A DNA stretch of 64,000 nucleotides from Enterococcus_D entomosocium (GCF_030441895.1 NZ_JARJAS010000006.1); one strand, 5' to 3'; counted from the first letter of the stretch, positions 8,920 through 17,548 are shown. Numbers and translations: made by a program. The notes: generated from the letters alone by a model not told the origin.

Positions 8920-10002
8920 CTATTTTTTTCGACATGAATAGGTCGTCTTTTTTTGAATCAGCTGCTCTGCTTGCAGCAAATCATTTTGCGTTTTGAATGA
9001 AATCTGTAAAACACCAATAATATCTTCTCGAGTTTCAAGAATTTTCAAGTTGATCAAAGAGAGCTGATGTTCGCTCAATAGCCCCGTCACTTCAGCGACA
9101 ACGCCGGGATGATCCGGTACATCGATGAATAGATCATAGAATGCTGGGATCGCCCCATTTTGATGAACCGGCAATTGATCCCGTGTTTCCTTCGCGGATT
9201 CAAAAAACCGAAAGATCGCCCTTTCGTCTTTTTTCTGCAACCAGTGAGCCATGGTCGTCATTTGTTTTTGCCACTCATCGATCAGCTGCAGCAGCTCCTG
9301 TCGATTACTCAATAAGATATCGGTCCACATACGAGGATCTGAAGAAGCAATGCGAGTGATATCGCGAAAACCGCCTGCTGCAAGTTGCTGCGCTCTAGGG
9401 TGTTCGTGGTTGAAGGCATCTGCCTGATTGACTAATCCCGAAGCAATAATATGGGGCAGATGGCTCAACATCCCTGTGATTTGATCATGCTCTTGGGGAG
9501 CAAGTGCCACATATTTGGCTCTAGTGCCGCGAAAAAGCTCTTGTAGTTCTTCCACCCGCTGACTTTTCGTCGGTGTGAAGATATAGTAAGCATTCTCGAA
9601 AAGGTTCTCATCGGCTGCTGTGATCCCTGATTTATGAGAGCCAGCCATCGGATGGCCCCCAATAAAATCAAAGGAAAAGGACTCGGCAAATTGCGTGATT
9701 TCCGCTTTGGTACTGCCGGTGTCTGTTACTAGCACCGAAGGCTTTAATGAAAGTGCCCCCAGTTCGGCAAGATAGTTTTTGGTGATCTCTACCGGCAATG
9801 CCAACAAAATCACGTCGGCACGGACAGCACCTTCAGAAAATGAAGGGGGCACTTCGTCTACTAAATTTGTTGCTAATGCGATCTCATTGGTTTCCTGACA
9901 ATCCCACCCCATCAAATGCACTTGCGGATGTGCCTTTTTGATACATGTTGCTAAGGAAGCGCCGATCAATCCTAGACCGGCGACGAAGATATTTTGGCTC
10001 AT
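8920..10002 (-). CDS. tyrA: Prephenate dehydrogenase with ACT domain
   Basis: Oxidatively decarboxylates prephenate to 4-hydroxyphenylpyruvate using NAD(P). A Rossmann motif (GLGLIGAS) begins at about residue 7, GGHPMAGSHKSG (about 120-131) carries the prephenate-binding His, and a C-terminal ACT domain (DVPDHPGVVAEVTGLLSEH) probably senses Tyr. Two ATGs are possible. AGGA is spaced eight bases before the one at 10002, so I prefer it over 10017; the shorter form also starts like the family (MSQNIFVAGLG). Confidence 0.95.
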   Translation of the reverse strand: MSQNIFVAGLGLIGASLATCIKKAHPQVHLMGWDCQETNEIALATNLVDEVPPSFSEGAVRADVILLALPVEITKNYLAELGALSLKPSVLVTDTGSTKAEITQFAESFSFDFIGGHPMAGSHKSGITAADENLFENAYYIFTPTKSQRVEELQELFRGTRAKYVALAPQEHDQITGMLSHLPHIIASGLVNQADAFNHEHPRAQQLAAGGFRDITRIASSDPRMWTDILLSNRQELLQLIDEWQKQMTTMAHWLQKKDERAIFRFFESAKETRDQLPVHQNGAIPAFYDLFIDVPDHPGVVAEVTGLLSEHQLSLINLKILETREDIIGVLQISFKTQNDLLQAEQLIQKKTTYSCRKK

Positions 10003-10047
10003 GAAAAGAATCCTCATTTCTACTGGAATTTTTTGCTGCTTCTTTAA

Positions 10048-11214
10048 TCAGTAGGTTAACAAGTATTCTCGATACGCCTGAACAGATGCGGTCAATTCTT
10101 CGAAAGAATCACTTGGAAACTTTTCTAATAGTTCATTGGCCACCACTGTTGCCACCACACTCTCACAAACAACACTAGCTGCTGGTACAGCGGTGCTATC
10201 TGAGCGTTCGACGCTTGCTTTATACGGTTCTTTGCTGTCGATATCAACACTTTGCAACGGCTTGTACAAGGTCGGGATCGGCTTCATAACCCCGCGAACC
10301 ACAATTGGTTCCCCGTTCGTCATGCCGCCTTCAAAACCACCTAGGTTGTTGCTGCGACGGGTGTAGCCCCGTTGTTCGTCCCATAAAATCTCATCCATGA
10401 CTTTTGAACCCGGTAAAACACCTGCCTCAAAGCCAACACCGAACTCAGCACCTTTAAAGGCGTTGATACTGACCACGGCTTGGGCAATCTTCGCATCAAG
10501 TTTTTTGTCCCATTGCACGTAACTGCCAAGACCAGCAGGAACGCCGCCAACAAGCACTTCCACTACGCCGCCGATCGTATCACCATTTTTCTTCGTTTGA
10601 TCGATCAACTGTTTAATTTCTTCCTCGACAGATGGATCTAAGACTCTTACTTCCGAGGCTTCAGAGCGTTGTGCGATTTCTTTGACAGTCAAGCCTTCTG
10701 GAATTACTGCTTTGATGCCGCCTAACATCGTTACATGACCTGCCACATCGATGCCAAGCTCCTTCAAAATTTTCTTCGCGATTGCGCCGATGGCTACCCG
10801 CATAGTCGTTTCCCGGGCAGATGAACGTTCCAGGACGTTTCGTAGATCTTGATGGTGGTATTTCATGCCGCCGACCAAGTCAGCATGACCAGGTCTTGGT
10901 CGTGCCACTCGTCGTAGTTTGCGGTCTTTTTCTGGTACCTCTTCGATTGCCATGACCTTGGTCCAATTTTTCCAATCTTTGTTCTCGACCACTAAAGTCA
11001 CAGGAGAGCCTAATGTTTTTCCATGACGGATACCGGAAGTGATACGGACTTGGTCTTTTTCAATCAACATCCGTCCCCCACGACCATAGCCGGTTTGTCG
11101 TCTCGCTAATTCAAAATTGATGTCTTCTGCTGTTAATGGCAATCCTGCCGGTAACCCTTCGATAATGGCGGTCAACTCTGGTCCATGTGATTCGCCTGCT
11201 GTAATATAACGCAT
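10048..11214 (-). CDS. aroC: Chorismate synthase
   Basis: FMN-dependent trans-elimination of phosphate from EPSP to give chorismate, the branch point of the pathway. The 388-residue protein begins MRYITAGESHGP-L and has the GYGRGGRM segment (about 42-49), HADL-GG (about 110-116) and the SSARETTMRVA motif. It is full length for the family. It sits directly downstream of aroB (19-bp gap), with AAGGAAGG before the ATG. Confidence 0.97.
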   Translation of the reverse strand: MRYITAGESHGPELTAIIEGLPAGLPLTAEDINFELARRQTGYGRGGRMLIEKDQVRITSGIRHGKTLGSPVTLVVENKDWKNWTKVMAIEEVPEKDRKLRRVARPRPGHADLVGGMKYHHQDLRNVLERSSARETTMRVAIGAIAKKILKELGIDVAGHVTMLGGIKAVIPEGLTVKEIAQRSEASEVRVLDPSVEEEIKQLIDQTKKNGDTIGGVVEVLVGGVPAGLGSYVQWDKKLDAKIAQAVVSINAFKGAEFGVGFEAGVLPGSKVMDEILWDEQRGYTRRSNNLGGFEGGMTNGEPIVVRGVMKPIPTLYKPLQSVDIDSKEPYKASVERSDSTAVPAASVVCESVVATVVANELLEKFPSDSFEELTASVQAYREYLLTY

Positions 11215-11233
11215 GATCCGTTACCTTCCTTTC

Positions 11234-12289
11234 TTATACTAGGTAGTCTTTGATTTTTTCAGTCGGGATCGTCACGATTTTCGCCTGACCGATCGCTTCT
11301 AATAGAATAATCTTCAATTGTTGCCCGCGGGCTTTTTTATCATGAGTGATTGCTTGGTATAATTGCTCTTTATCTATTTCCCTTGGTGTAATCGGCAAGT
11401 GAAACTTCTCAACCATTTCTGTAAGTTGCTGGGTCGTACCTTTTGGTGTTAATCCGGTGACTTCTGCATGTCGGGTGATCATAATCATCCCCATCGCAAC
11501 GCCTTCTCCGTGACTTGTCTCAAAAGCAGCCGTTCTTTCTAAGCCATGACCGATCGTATGACCGAAGTTCAGTGTCAGACGACTACCATGATCAAAGGGG
11601 TCTTCTTCCACTACTTTTTGTTTAACCTTTAAAGAAGCTGTGATCACATTTTCAGCGTGGGCCAACAAATCGGCTTCATCTTTCAAACCTGCTAACGTTT
11701 GCCAAAGTTCAGGATCTGCAATAGCGGCTGACTTGATGATTTCAGCAATGCCTTCTTGGACGCGTTTAAGCGGCAAAGTTTCAAGTAAATCTGGATCGAT
11801 CATCACACCGGCTGGTTGGGCAAACGTGCCAACGAGATTCTTGGCACTGCCAGTATTTACAGCTGTTTTTCCGCCGATACTTGAATCGACCTGTGCCAAT
11901 AACGTCGTCGGAATCTGCAAGAAATCAATGCCGCGCATATAAGTAGAAGCAACAAATCCTCCGAGATCACCGATCACACCGCCACCAAGGGCAATGATCC
12001 CATCGCTTCTGGTCATTCCGAATTGGGCAAGACCATCATATAAACTAGCTGCTTGCTCTAGTGATTTGCTTTTTTCGCCGGCTGGTACGATTAACAGTGT
12101 CGCTTCAAACCCGGCAGCGGTTATGGAATCAACGATTTGTCCGCCATACAGGGGTGCGACATTGCTGTCTGTAATGACGGCAATGCGCTGTTTGTCCCAC
12201 AACTGTTGTACCCAGGTTCCGACTTTTCGAAACGCCCCTCGTTTAATGAGGATATCATAGGAATGGTCTTCTAAGTGAATGTGTAACAT
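11234..12289 (-). CDS. aroB: 3-dehydroquinate synthase
   Basis: Cyclises DAHP to 3-dehydroquinate with NAD and a metal ion. The 351-residue protein has GGGVIGDLGGF-A (about 100-112), TTLLAQVDSSIGGK (about 125-138), and the metal-site segment NFGHTIGH plus SHGE-VA-GM. The frame extends to a GTG at 12301, but GAGG is better placed for the ATG at 12289, which also matches family length. Confidence 0.96.
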   Translation of the reverse strand: MLHIHLEDHSYDILIKRGAFRKVGTWVQQLWDKQRIAVITDSNVAPLYGGQIVDSITAAGFEATLLIVPAGEKSKSLEQAASLYDGLAQFGMTRSDGIIALGGGVIGDLGGFVASTYMRGIDFLQIPTTLLAQVDSSIGGKTAVNTGSAKNLVGTFAQPAGVMIDPDLLETLPLKRVQEGIAEIIKSAAIADPELWQTLAGLKDEADLLAHAENVITASLKVKQKVVEEDPFDHGSRLTLNFGHTIGHGLERTAAFETSHGEGVAMGMIMITRHAEVTGLTPKGTTQQLTEMVEKFHLPITPREIDKEQLYQAITHDKKARGQQLKIILLEAIGQAKIVTIPTEKIKDYLV

Positions 12290-12325
12290 TGATTTTTGCA
12301 CCTCTTTTATTGGTTGTCTTCACGC

Positions 12326-13351
12326 TTAGTCTTGCAACGCTTTGATTTCTTTCATCGCTTTTTCCATGATATGGACTTCTTTCATCATGTTCATGTACGT
12401 TTTTTCGTTAAGTGATTGAGGACCATCAGACCAAGCATTGGCTGGATCTGGATGGATCTCTACGATCATCCCATCGGCGCCGGCAGCAACACCCGCTCTT
12501 GCCATTGGTGGTACGAGATCCCAGATACCTGTTCCATGACTAGGATCAACGATGATTGGGAAGTGGCTCAGTTTTTTGATGATTGGTACCGCACTTAGAT
12601 CAAAGGTATTACGGGTTGCTGTTTCGTAAGTTCGGATCCCACGTTCAATGAAAATCACTTCACTTTTATCTTGAACGGCGATGTATTCCGCTGCATTCAA
12701 CCATTCGTCGATCGTGCCAGAGATGCCTCGTTTAAGGCCAATTGGCTTCCCAGTTTTCCCAACGGCAGCTAGCAATTTGAAGTTTTGCATGTTCCGAGCA
12801 CCAATCTGCAAAATATCACTGTATTCCGCAACCATATCGATATGTCCTTCGTCCATGACTTCTGTGATGACTTTCATGCCCGTTTCATCCGCTGCTTGAC
12901 GAATGTATTTTAGCCCTTCTTCTTCCAGCCCTTGGAATGCGTATGGCGACGTGCGTGGTTTGAAGGCACCACCACGTAAGATTTGTGCACCACCAGCTTT
13001 AGCGATTCGGGCACATTCACGAATTTGGTCTAAGCCTTCAATCGAACATGGACCAGCCATCGTAACAAAGTTGCCGTCACCGATTTTCACACCATCTACA
13101 TCCACAACCGTATCTTGCGGATGGAACTCACGTGAGGTCAATTTGTAAGTATTTGAGATCCGAATGGCATCTTCGACACCTTCGTAGCTGCGAAAAGCAA
13201 CGTCTTGGATGCGGCGTGTATCCCCTTTTAACCCGATAACGACCTGTTCTTTTCCTTGGTTGACTTGAACATCTAAGCCTTCTTTTTTGATTCTAGTTAC
13301 AACAACTTCAACTTGTTCTGGCGTAGCGCCTGGTTTCATAATTACGATCAT
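12326..13351 (-). CDS. aroF: 3-deoxy-7-phosphoheptulonate (DAHP) synthase, type I-beta with N-terminal regulatory domain
   Basis: First step of the aromatic pathway: condenses PEP and erythrose-4-phosphate. Residues 1-70 form the ferredoxin-like regulatory domain (MIVIMKPGATPEQV--V) known from Thermotoga-type enzymes that are inhibited by Tyr or Phe. The barrel follows, with AGPCSIE (about 98-104), LRGGAFKPRTSPY-FQG (about 126-142), DPSHGTG (about 270-276) and E-HPDP--A-SDG-QSL. It lies between aroE and aroB. Lab names vary (aroF/aroG/aroA). Confidence 0.95.
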   Translation of the reverse strand: MIVIMKPGATPEQVEVVVTRIKKEGLDVQVNQGKEQVVIGLKGDTRRIQDVAFRSYEGVEDAIRISNTYKLTSREFHPQDTVVDVDGVKIGDGNFVTMAGPCSIEGLDQIRECARIAKAGGAQILRGGAFKPRTSPYAFQGLEEEGLKYIRQAADETGMKVITEVMDEGHIDMVAEYSDILQIGARNMQNFKLLAAVGKTGKPIGLKRGISGTIDEWLNAAEYIAVQDKSEVIFIERGIRTYETATRNTFDLSAVPIIKKLSHFPIIVDPSHGTGIWDLVPPMARAGVAAGADGMIVEIHPDPANAWSDGPQSLNEKTYMNMMKEVHIMEKAMKEIKALQD

Positions 13352-13391
13352 TTTTTCTTCCTACTTTCGTTTTTTCTAATTTTTTTATTTT

Positions 13392-14261
13392 TTACATGGA
13401 TTCAATAAGTGCTTTTACTTTTTCAACAGGCATTTCTTGGCCTGTCCAAAGTTTAAATGCAGCTGCACCTTGATACAGCAACATGCTTAAGCCGTTTGCA
13501 GTTTTGGCACCAACTGCTTTCGCATCTTTCAAAAGCTGCGTTTCTCTTGGATTATAGATGACATCATAGACAGCTAATGATTCCCGCAAGAGTGTTTTGT
13601 CTTTTAGAGGACTTACCGTATCATTCGGCTTCATCCCCACGCCAGTAGCATTAACTAAAAGACTGCTTTGATCGATGGCTGTTTTTAGAGCCGTCTGATC
13701 TTCTAAATCCGTTAATGTGATCTCAGAGGCGGTCTTTTCTGCGATCTGTGTCAATTTTTCCTGGATGATTGGATAAAACTCATCCTTGCGGTTAAAGACA
13801 CGGATTGTTTTGACACCATCTAGTGCAGCTTGACTAATGATTGCTGTCGCTGCTCCACCTGCACCGATCACAGTCATCGTTTTTCCAATGATCGACACTT
13901 GAATGTCTTCAAGTGCGCGCATAAAGCCGATACCATCTGTATTGTGCCCAATCAATCGCCCCTCTTGATTGACGATTGTATTGATTGCGCCGATCAGCTC
14001 GGCTGCTGGTGAGCATTCATCCATCAACGGTACTGCTGCCATTTTATGGGGCATTGATAGATTGACACCTAAGAGATCCAACTGACGGATGCTTTGGATA
14101 CTAGCGGCTAAATCATCCGGCTCAACATCAAAGGCCAGATACACGGCGTCGATCCCTTGTTCTTCAAAAGAAAGATTGTGCATCGCTGGAGAGATGCTGT
14201 GTTTGGCTGGTTTGGCAAATAGTGCCGCCAACCGTGTGTGACCGGTTATCATTTGTTTCAT
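13392..14261 (-). CDS. aroE: Shikimate dehydrogenase, first gene of the aro operon
   Basis: Reduces 3-dehydroshikimate with NADPH. The 289-residue protein has the substrate-site motif KHSISPAMHN (about 20-29), the LLGVNLSMPHK region with the catalytic Lys, the NADP loop IGAGGAATA (about 133-141) and NATGVGM (about 205-211). Several in-frame starts exist (TTG 14282, ATG 14270, ATG 14261). AAGGA is best placed for 14261. The second leader terminator ends at 14281-14287, so the ribosome binding site lies immediately after it. Confidence 0.95.
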   Translation of the reverse strand: MKQMITGHTRLAALFAKPAKHSISPAMHNLSFEEQGIDAVYLAFDVEPDDLAASIQSIRQLDLLGVNLSMPHKMAAVPLMDECSPAAELIGAINTIVNQEGRLIGHNTDGIGFMRALEDIQVSIIGKTMTVIGAGGAATAIISQAALDGVKTIRVFNRKDEFYPIIQEKLTQIAEKTASEITLTDLEDQTALKTAIDQSSLLVNATGVGMKPNDTVSPLKDKTLLRESLAVYDVIYNPRETQLLKDAKAVGAKTANGLSMLLYQGAAAFKLWTGQEMPVEKVKALIESM

Positions 14262-14280
14262 CTGGTTCATTCCTTTCAAC

Positions 14281-14325
14281 AAAAAAAGATGTCCACCGTA
14301 AATTTAAGAATCTACAGTGAACACC
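14281..14325 (-). terminator. Second leader terminator of the aro operon
   Basis: Sixteen paired positions (14310-14325 with 14288-14303, including G-U pairs), a 6-base loop and then seven U residues on the minus strand. It sits just before the aroE ribosome binding site, so transcripts must pass it to express the operon. Confidence 0.85.
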
Positions 14326-14362
14326 TTCAAACATTACATAGCGACAGCGCCGATATGTGAAT

Positions 14363-14402
14363 ATAAAAAATAGCCACTATAGATTTTACGATCTACGTGG
14401 CT
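14363..14402 (-). terminator. First leader terminator (attenuator) of the aro operon
   Basis: AGCCAC-TAGAT pairs with ATCTA-GTGGCT, followed by ATTTTTT. Its 5' arm (14391-14402) can instead pair with leader segment C at about 14426-14438 (ATCTA with TAGAT, TGGCT with AGCCA), which would form an antiterminator. Confidence 0.85.
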
Positions 14403-14431
14403 GCGAATTCATTACGAAATGCTCTAGCCAT

Positions 14432-14479
14432 CATAGATACAAACTTAGCGTTTGTACCCATGCCTTCATGAATACAAAC
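14432..14479 (-). promoter_or_regulatory. Mutually exclusive attenuator segments A, B and C of the aro leader
   Basis: Segment A (14467-14479, GTTTGTATTCATG) pairs with B (14450-14462, CATGGGTACAAAC) at all 13 positions around an AAGG tetraloop. B also pairs at all 13 positions with C (14432-14444, GTTTGTATCTATG), counting G-U pairs. A begins right after the leader-peptide stop codon, so a ribosome on the stop codon would cover A and favour B:C, whereas one stalled upstream would allow A:B. The logic is inferred; the complementarity is seen directly. Confidence 0.8.
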
Positions 14480-14545
14480 CTATCTAAAATAGCTAAAGTA
14501 ATATTTATTCAGTTGTGTGGGGTTCGTTAGCAATAATTTTTGCAT
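14480..14545 (-). CDS. Tyr/Phe-rich leader peptide of the aro operon
   Basis: A 21-codon ORF starting with ATG, with GGAG nine bases upstream (14555-14558). It ends N-K-Y-Y-F-S-Y-F-R-stop: codons TAT TAC TTT AGC TAT TTT AGA TAG, i.e. three Tyr and two Phe in six codons. This is how amino-acid-sensing leader peptides look. It lies about 30 nt into the transcript predicted from the promoter at 14581-14609 and directly before the alternative stems. Low charged tRNA-Tyr or tRNA-Phe would stall the ribosome here. It is much too short for automated gene calling. Confidence 0.85.
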   Translation of the reverse strand: MQKLLLTNPTQLNKYYFSYFR

Positions 14546-14580
14546 AGTCCTTCGCTCCAAACTGATGTAAGATTGACCTA

Positions 14581-14609
14581 AGTATAGGTTTAACTTTGAA
14601 AGATGTCAA
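14581..14609 (-). promoter_or_regulatory. Sigma-A promoter of the aro operon
   Basis: Consensus TTGACA (14604-14609), 17-bp spacer, TATACT (14581-14586) on the minus strand. The start point is near 14574, giving a leader of about 310 nt before aroE. Confidence 0.9.
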
Positions 14610-14674
14610 TGATTTTTTCTTATTTTTTTCATTTATTTGATTATATTTTTCGAAAACACTGTTCTATCAAGGGT

Positions 14675-15433
14675 TTATAAGTCGTCTTCAAAGAACAGTA
14701 ACAGTTCTGGTAAACTTAAGCGAGCTTTTTCATCTGCTGAAAGATCCTTGACGATTTCCCCTTTTCTGAGCAGGATCAGGCGGTCTCCGTATTTTAATGC
14801 ATCTTCCATCCGATGGGTGATCATGAGACAAGTTAGGTTTTGTTCTTCCACGCGTCTTGCAGTGATTTGCATCAGCTGTTTGGAGGTCTTTGGGTCTAAC
14901 GCAGCCGTATGTTCATCTAGCAACAACAGTTTTGGTGTTTGAATCGTTGCCATCAATAAACTTAGTGCCTGTCGTTGACCACCAGATAAACTGCCCGTTG
15001 GCGTATCCAAATGATTTTCCAACCCGTTGCCGATTTCTTTACAAAGCGCAAAGAACATTTCCCTTTGTCCTTGGAGTTGTCGAAGACCAAGTGACCGTTT
15101 TTGCCCTCTTTTTTGTGCTAACAGCAGATTTTCTGCCACTGTCATACGGGGAGCAGTGCCCATTTTCGGGTCTTGGAAGACACGTGCCAAAAAGCGGGCA
15201 CGTTTTTCTTCCGAAAGTGCGGTCACGTTTTGATCATCGATCATCACTTGCCCACTCGTCAAGGGCATGGTGCCTGAGATGCAGTTGAATAGCGTACTTT
15301 TGCCGGCGCCATTTCCTCCGACGACCGTGACAAATTCTCCTGGTTTTAAAGAAAGATCGATTTTATTCAAGAGCACTTTTTTCTCATTCGGTCCGTTGCC
15401 GACAACTTTAAAGGCTTTTTTTAAGGCTAACAT
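14675..15433 (-). CDS. ABC transporter ATPase, TrpX-type (tryptophan) importer
   Basis: A 252-residue nucleotide-binding subunit. Walker A is GGNGAGKST (about 38-46), the signature is LSGGQRQ (about 148-154), Walker B is LLLLDEHTAALDP (about 170-182), and the switch His is in MITHRME. It is the third gene of the transporter operon; its ATG shares one base with the permease stop codon (TAATG). In the trpXYZ naming used for this family it corresponds to the ATPase gene. It powers uptake by the permease at 15433-16320. Confidence 0.93.
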   Translation of the reverse strand: MLALKKAFKVVGNGPNEKKVLLNKIDLSLKPGEFVTVVGGNGAGKSTLFNCISGTMPLTSGQVMIDDQNVTALSEEKRARFLARVFQDPKMGTAPRMTVAENLLLAQKRGQKRSLGLRQLQGQREMFFALCKEIGNGLENHLDTPTGSLSGGQRQALSLLMATIQTPKLLLLDEHTAALDPKTSKQLMQITARRVEEQNLTCLMITHRMEDALKYGDRLILLRKGEIVKDLSADEKARLSLPELLLFFEDDL

Positions 15434-16320
15434 TATTCATCCTCCGTTTCAAAACCAGTGCGTAGATGCAAGGCTTGTTTAAATTGAGGGATCAACAGGC
15501 AGATCGTCAAGACGATTGCAGAGAAGATCTTCAAGTAAGTCGTATCAAATCCAGCTTTGATCACAAATAGGATCAATAATTGGTAGATAATGCTGCCGAT
15601 CAAGATAGCGATCAGACGTTCCAGCAAGGTCAATTCACCATATAATACCTCACCAATGATGATTGACGCCAGTCCGATAACGATCACACCGATTCCCTTG
15701 CTTATGTCGGCGTAGCCGTCGTTTTGAGCGATCAATGCGCCTGAGAGTGCGATCACGCCATTGGAGACGATCAGTCCAATGATTTTCATTCGATCCGTAT
15801 TGATCCCCATTGACTTGGCCATGTGTTCATTATCCCCGGTAGCAATATAAGCTTGACCCAAGTTGGTATGGAAAAAGTAAACCAAGACGCCCCCAATCAA
15901 CAAGACCATGATCAATCCGATAATCACCGTATCATAATAATTCGGTAAATTCATTCTAGTAAAAAAATCTTGAATTTTCGGTTGGTTTAATAAAGAGAGG
16001 TTTGGTGAGCGCATCACAAACAGCATGACCGAGTTCAATGAAGACATCACCAAAATACCTGCTAAAATCACGGGAATTTTGCCTTTTGTATAAAGAAGTC
16101 CTGTCACATAGCCCGCACACATCCCAGCCAATACTCCTAACAAAGTCGCTAAGACGGGCGACACCCCATGGGTGATCGCTGTCACACAGACAGCACCGCC
16201 TAACGGAAAGGACCCTTCCGTCGTCATATCCGGGAAATTCAAAATACGATAGGTCATAAAAATCCCTAATCCCAGGATTCCCCAAAGTAGCCCTTGCCCT
16301 ATTGCTGAAACAATCATCAT
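15433..16320 (-). CDS. ABC transporter permease, TrpX-type importer
   Basis: A 295-residue integral membrane protein with about eight hydrophobic helices, of the LivH-like permease class. It starts MMIVSAIGQGLLWGILGLGIF, followed by the conserved R-LNFPDMTTEGSF-LG motif typical of the TrpX-associated permeases, and has the inner segment YIATGDNEHMAKSMGIN in the loop that contacts the ATPase. GGAGG precedes the ATG. It lies 75 bp after the binding-protein gene. Confidence 0.93.
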   Translation of the reverse strand: MMIVSAIGQGLLWGILGLGIFMTYRILNFPDMTTEGSFPLGGAVCVTAITHGVSPVLATLLGVLAGMCAGYVTGLLYTKGKIPVILAGILVMSSLNSVMLFVMRSPNLSLLNQPKIQDFFTRMNLPNYYDTVIIGLIMVLLIGGVLVYFFHTNLGQAYIATGDNEHMAKSMGINTDRMKIIGLIVSNGVIALSGALIAQNDGYADISKGIGVIVIGLASIIIGEVLYGELTLLERLIAILIGSIIYQLLILFVIKAGFDTTYLKIFSAIVLTICLLIPQFKQALHLRTGFETEDE

Positions 16321-16395
16321 TCTTCCTCCATATTCTTACAAGTTTTCTCTTTCAAGACTCTCTCGGTGATCGCAGGTGATTGCTGTTCCTAATTG

Positions 16396-17448
16396 TTACT
16401 CATCACTTGCTTCACTTTCCGGTGTCGTTGTAATCAATTTTGCCTCGTCTTTGAGGTTTTCTGGGATAGTGATTCCCAATAACTGCGCTTGTGTTTCATT
16501 AATGATCGTTTCGCCATCGCTGAATGTATAGATCGGCGTTGTCGCAGGTTCGGCCGTCCCGTCAAGAATTGCTGCCACCATCTTCCCAGTTTCGACCCCA
16601 ATCGTAAATTGATCTTGCCCAACCGTTGCTAAGCCGCCTTGTTCCACCATCGTATCAACAGACGTGATGATGGGCGTTTTTGATTTATTGGCTTCTTGTA
16701 CTACCGTCTGCATTGCGTTTGCGATCGTGTTATCTAACGGAATATAGATAAAGTCGACTTCTCGTGCCATCACTTGCACCATTTGAGCAATTTCGTTACT
16801 TGAAGGAACGGCATACGATTTGCTGGTCAAGCCATTTTCTTCGGCAGCAGCTTCTGCTTCTGCCACTTGGTATTTCGAATTGTCTTCAGTCGAAGAATAC
16901 AAAATGCCGACTGTTTTTGCCTCCGGCAGCAAATCTTTTGCTAGTTTGATTTGCGCAGCGACGGGTGCTTTATCTGAAACACCAGTGATATTTCCACCGG
17001 GTTGATCCATATCTGCCACGAGATTTGCCCCAACTGGATCAGTGACCGCTCCTAAAACGATTGGTACATCCTGAGTGACATTCGCCAACGCTTGTGCTGC
17101 GGGTGTTGCTACCCCAACCAAAACGTCGGCATCTTTATTTAGCAGCTGCTGGCTCATCGTTGCCAATTTGCTTTGATCCGCTTGACCGTTCTGGAATTCG
17201 ATCGTCAAGTTGTCCCCTTCGGTATAGCCTGATTCTTTAAGGCCTTCTTTGATCCCCTCGGTGATCGCATCCAGTGCTTCATGACTGACAAATTGTAGGA
17301 TCCCGACTGTTTTTTCAGCTTTTTCTACTGGTTCCGAAGTCTCACTAGCTTGATTGGTCCCACTTCTCATTCCTAACTGATAGACAAATGTCGCTCCTAA
17401 AAATAATAAAATAACGGCAACCGATGCAATTAATCCCTTGTTTTTCAT
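16396..17448 (-). CDS. trpX: Tryptophan ABC transporter substrate-binding protein TrpX
   Basis: A 350-residue extracellular binding protein held by an N-terminal hydrophobic helix (about residues 7-26). There is no lipobox cysteine, so it is a membrane-anchored rather than lipid-anchored form. The two-lobed ABC_sub_bind fold runs from about 45 to 335 (VGILQFVSHEALD at its start, LVGVATPAAQAL, GAVTDPVGA-LV). The family is assigned to tryptophan uptake. Here that is supported independently by the leader upstream, which carries a Trp-codon peptide. First structural gene of the operon. Confidence 0.88.
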   Translation of the reverse strand: MKNKGLIASVAVILLFLGATFVYQLGMRSGTNQASETSEPVEKAEKTVGILQFVSHEALDAITEGIKEGLKESGYTEGDNLTIEFQNGQADQSKLATMSQQLLNKDADVLVGVATPAAQALANVTQDVPIVLGAVTDPVGANLVADMDQPGGNITGVSDKAPVAAQIKLAKDLLPEAKTVGILYSSTEDNSKYQVAEAEAAAEENGLTSKSYAVPSSNEIAQMVQVMAREVDFIYIPLDNTIANAMQTVVQEANKSKTPIITSVDTMVEQGGLATVGQDQFTIGVETGKMVAAILDGTAEPATTPIYTFSDGETIINETQAQLLGITIPENLKDEAKLITTTPESEASDE

Positions 17449-17509
17449 TTTTCATTCTCCTTTTTCTGCTTACGTTTTTCGTGTTTTTCATTTTATGGTT
17501 TTTGAGAAC

Positions 17510-17542
17510 AAAAAAAGCAACTGCCTATGTGACGGCAATTGC
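17510..17542 (-). terminator. Second leader terminator of the trpX operon
   Basis: GCAATTGCC pairs with GGCAGTTGC (9 bp), followed by seven U residues on the minus strand. It lies about 60 bp before the trpX start, in the same relative position as the second terminator in the aro leader. Confidence 0.8.
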
Positions 17543-17548
17543 AAGTAA

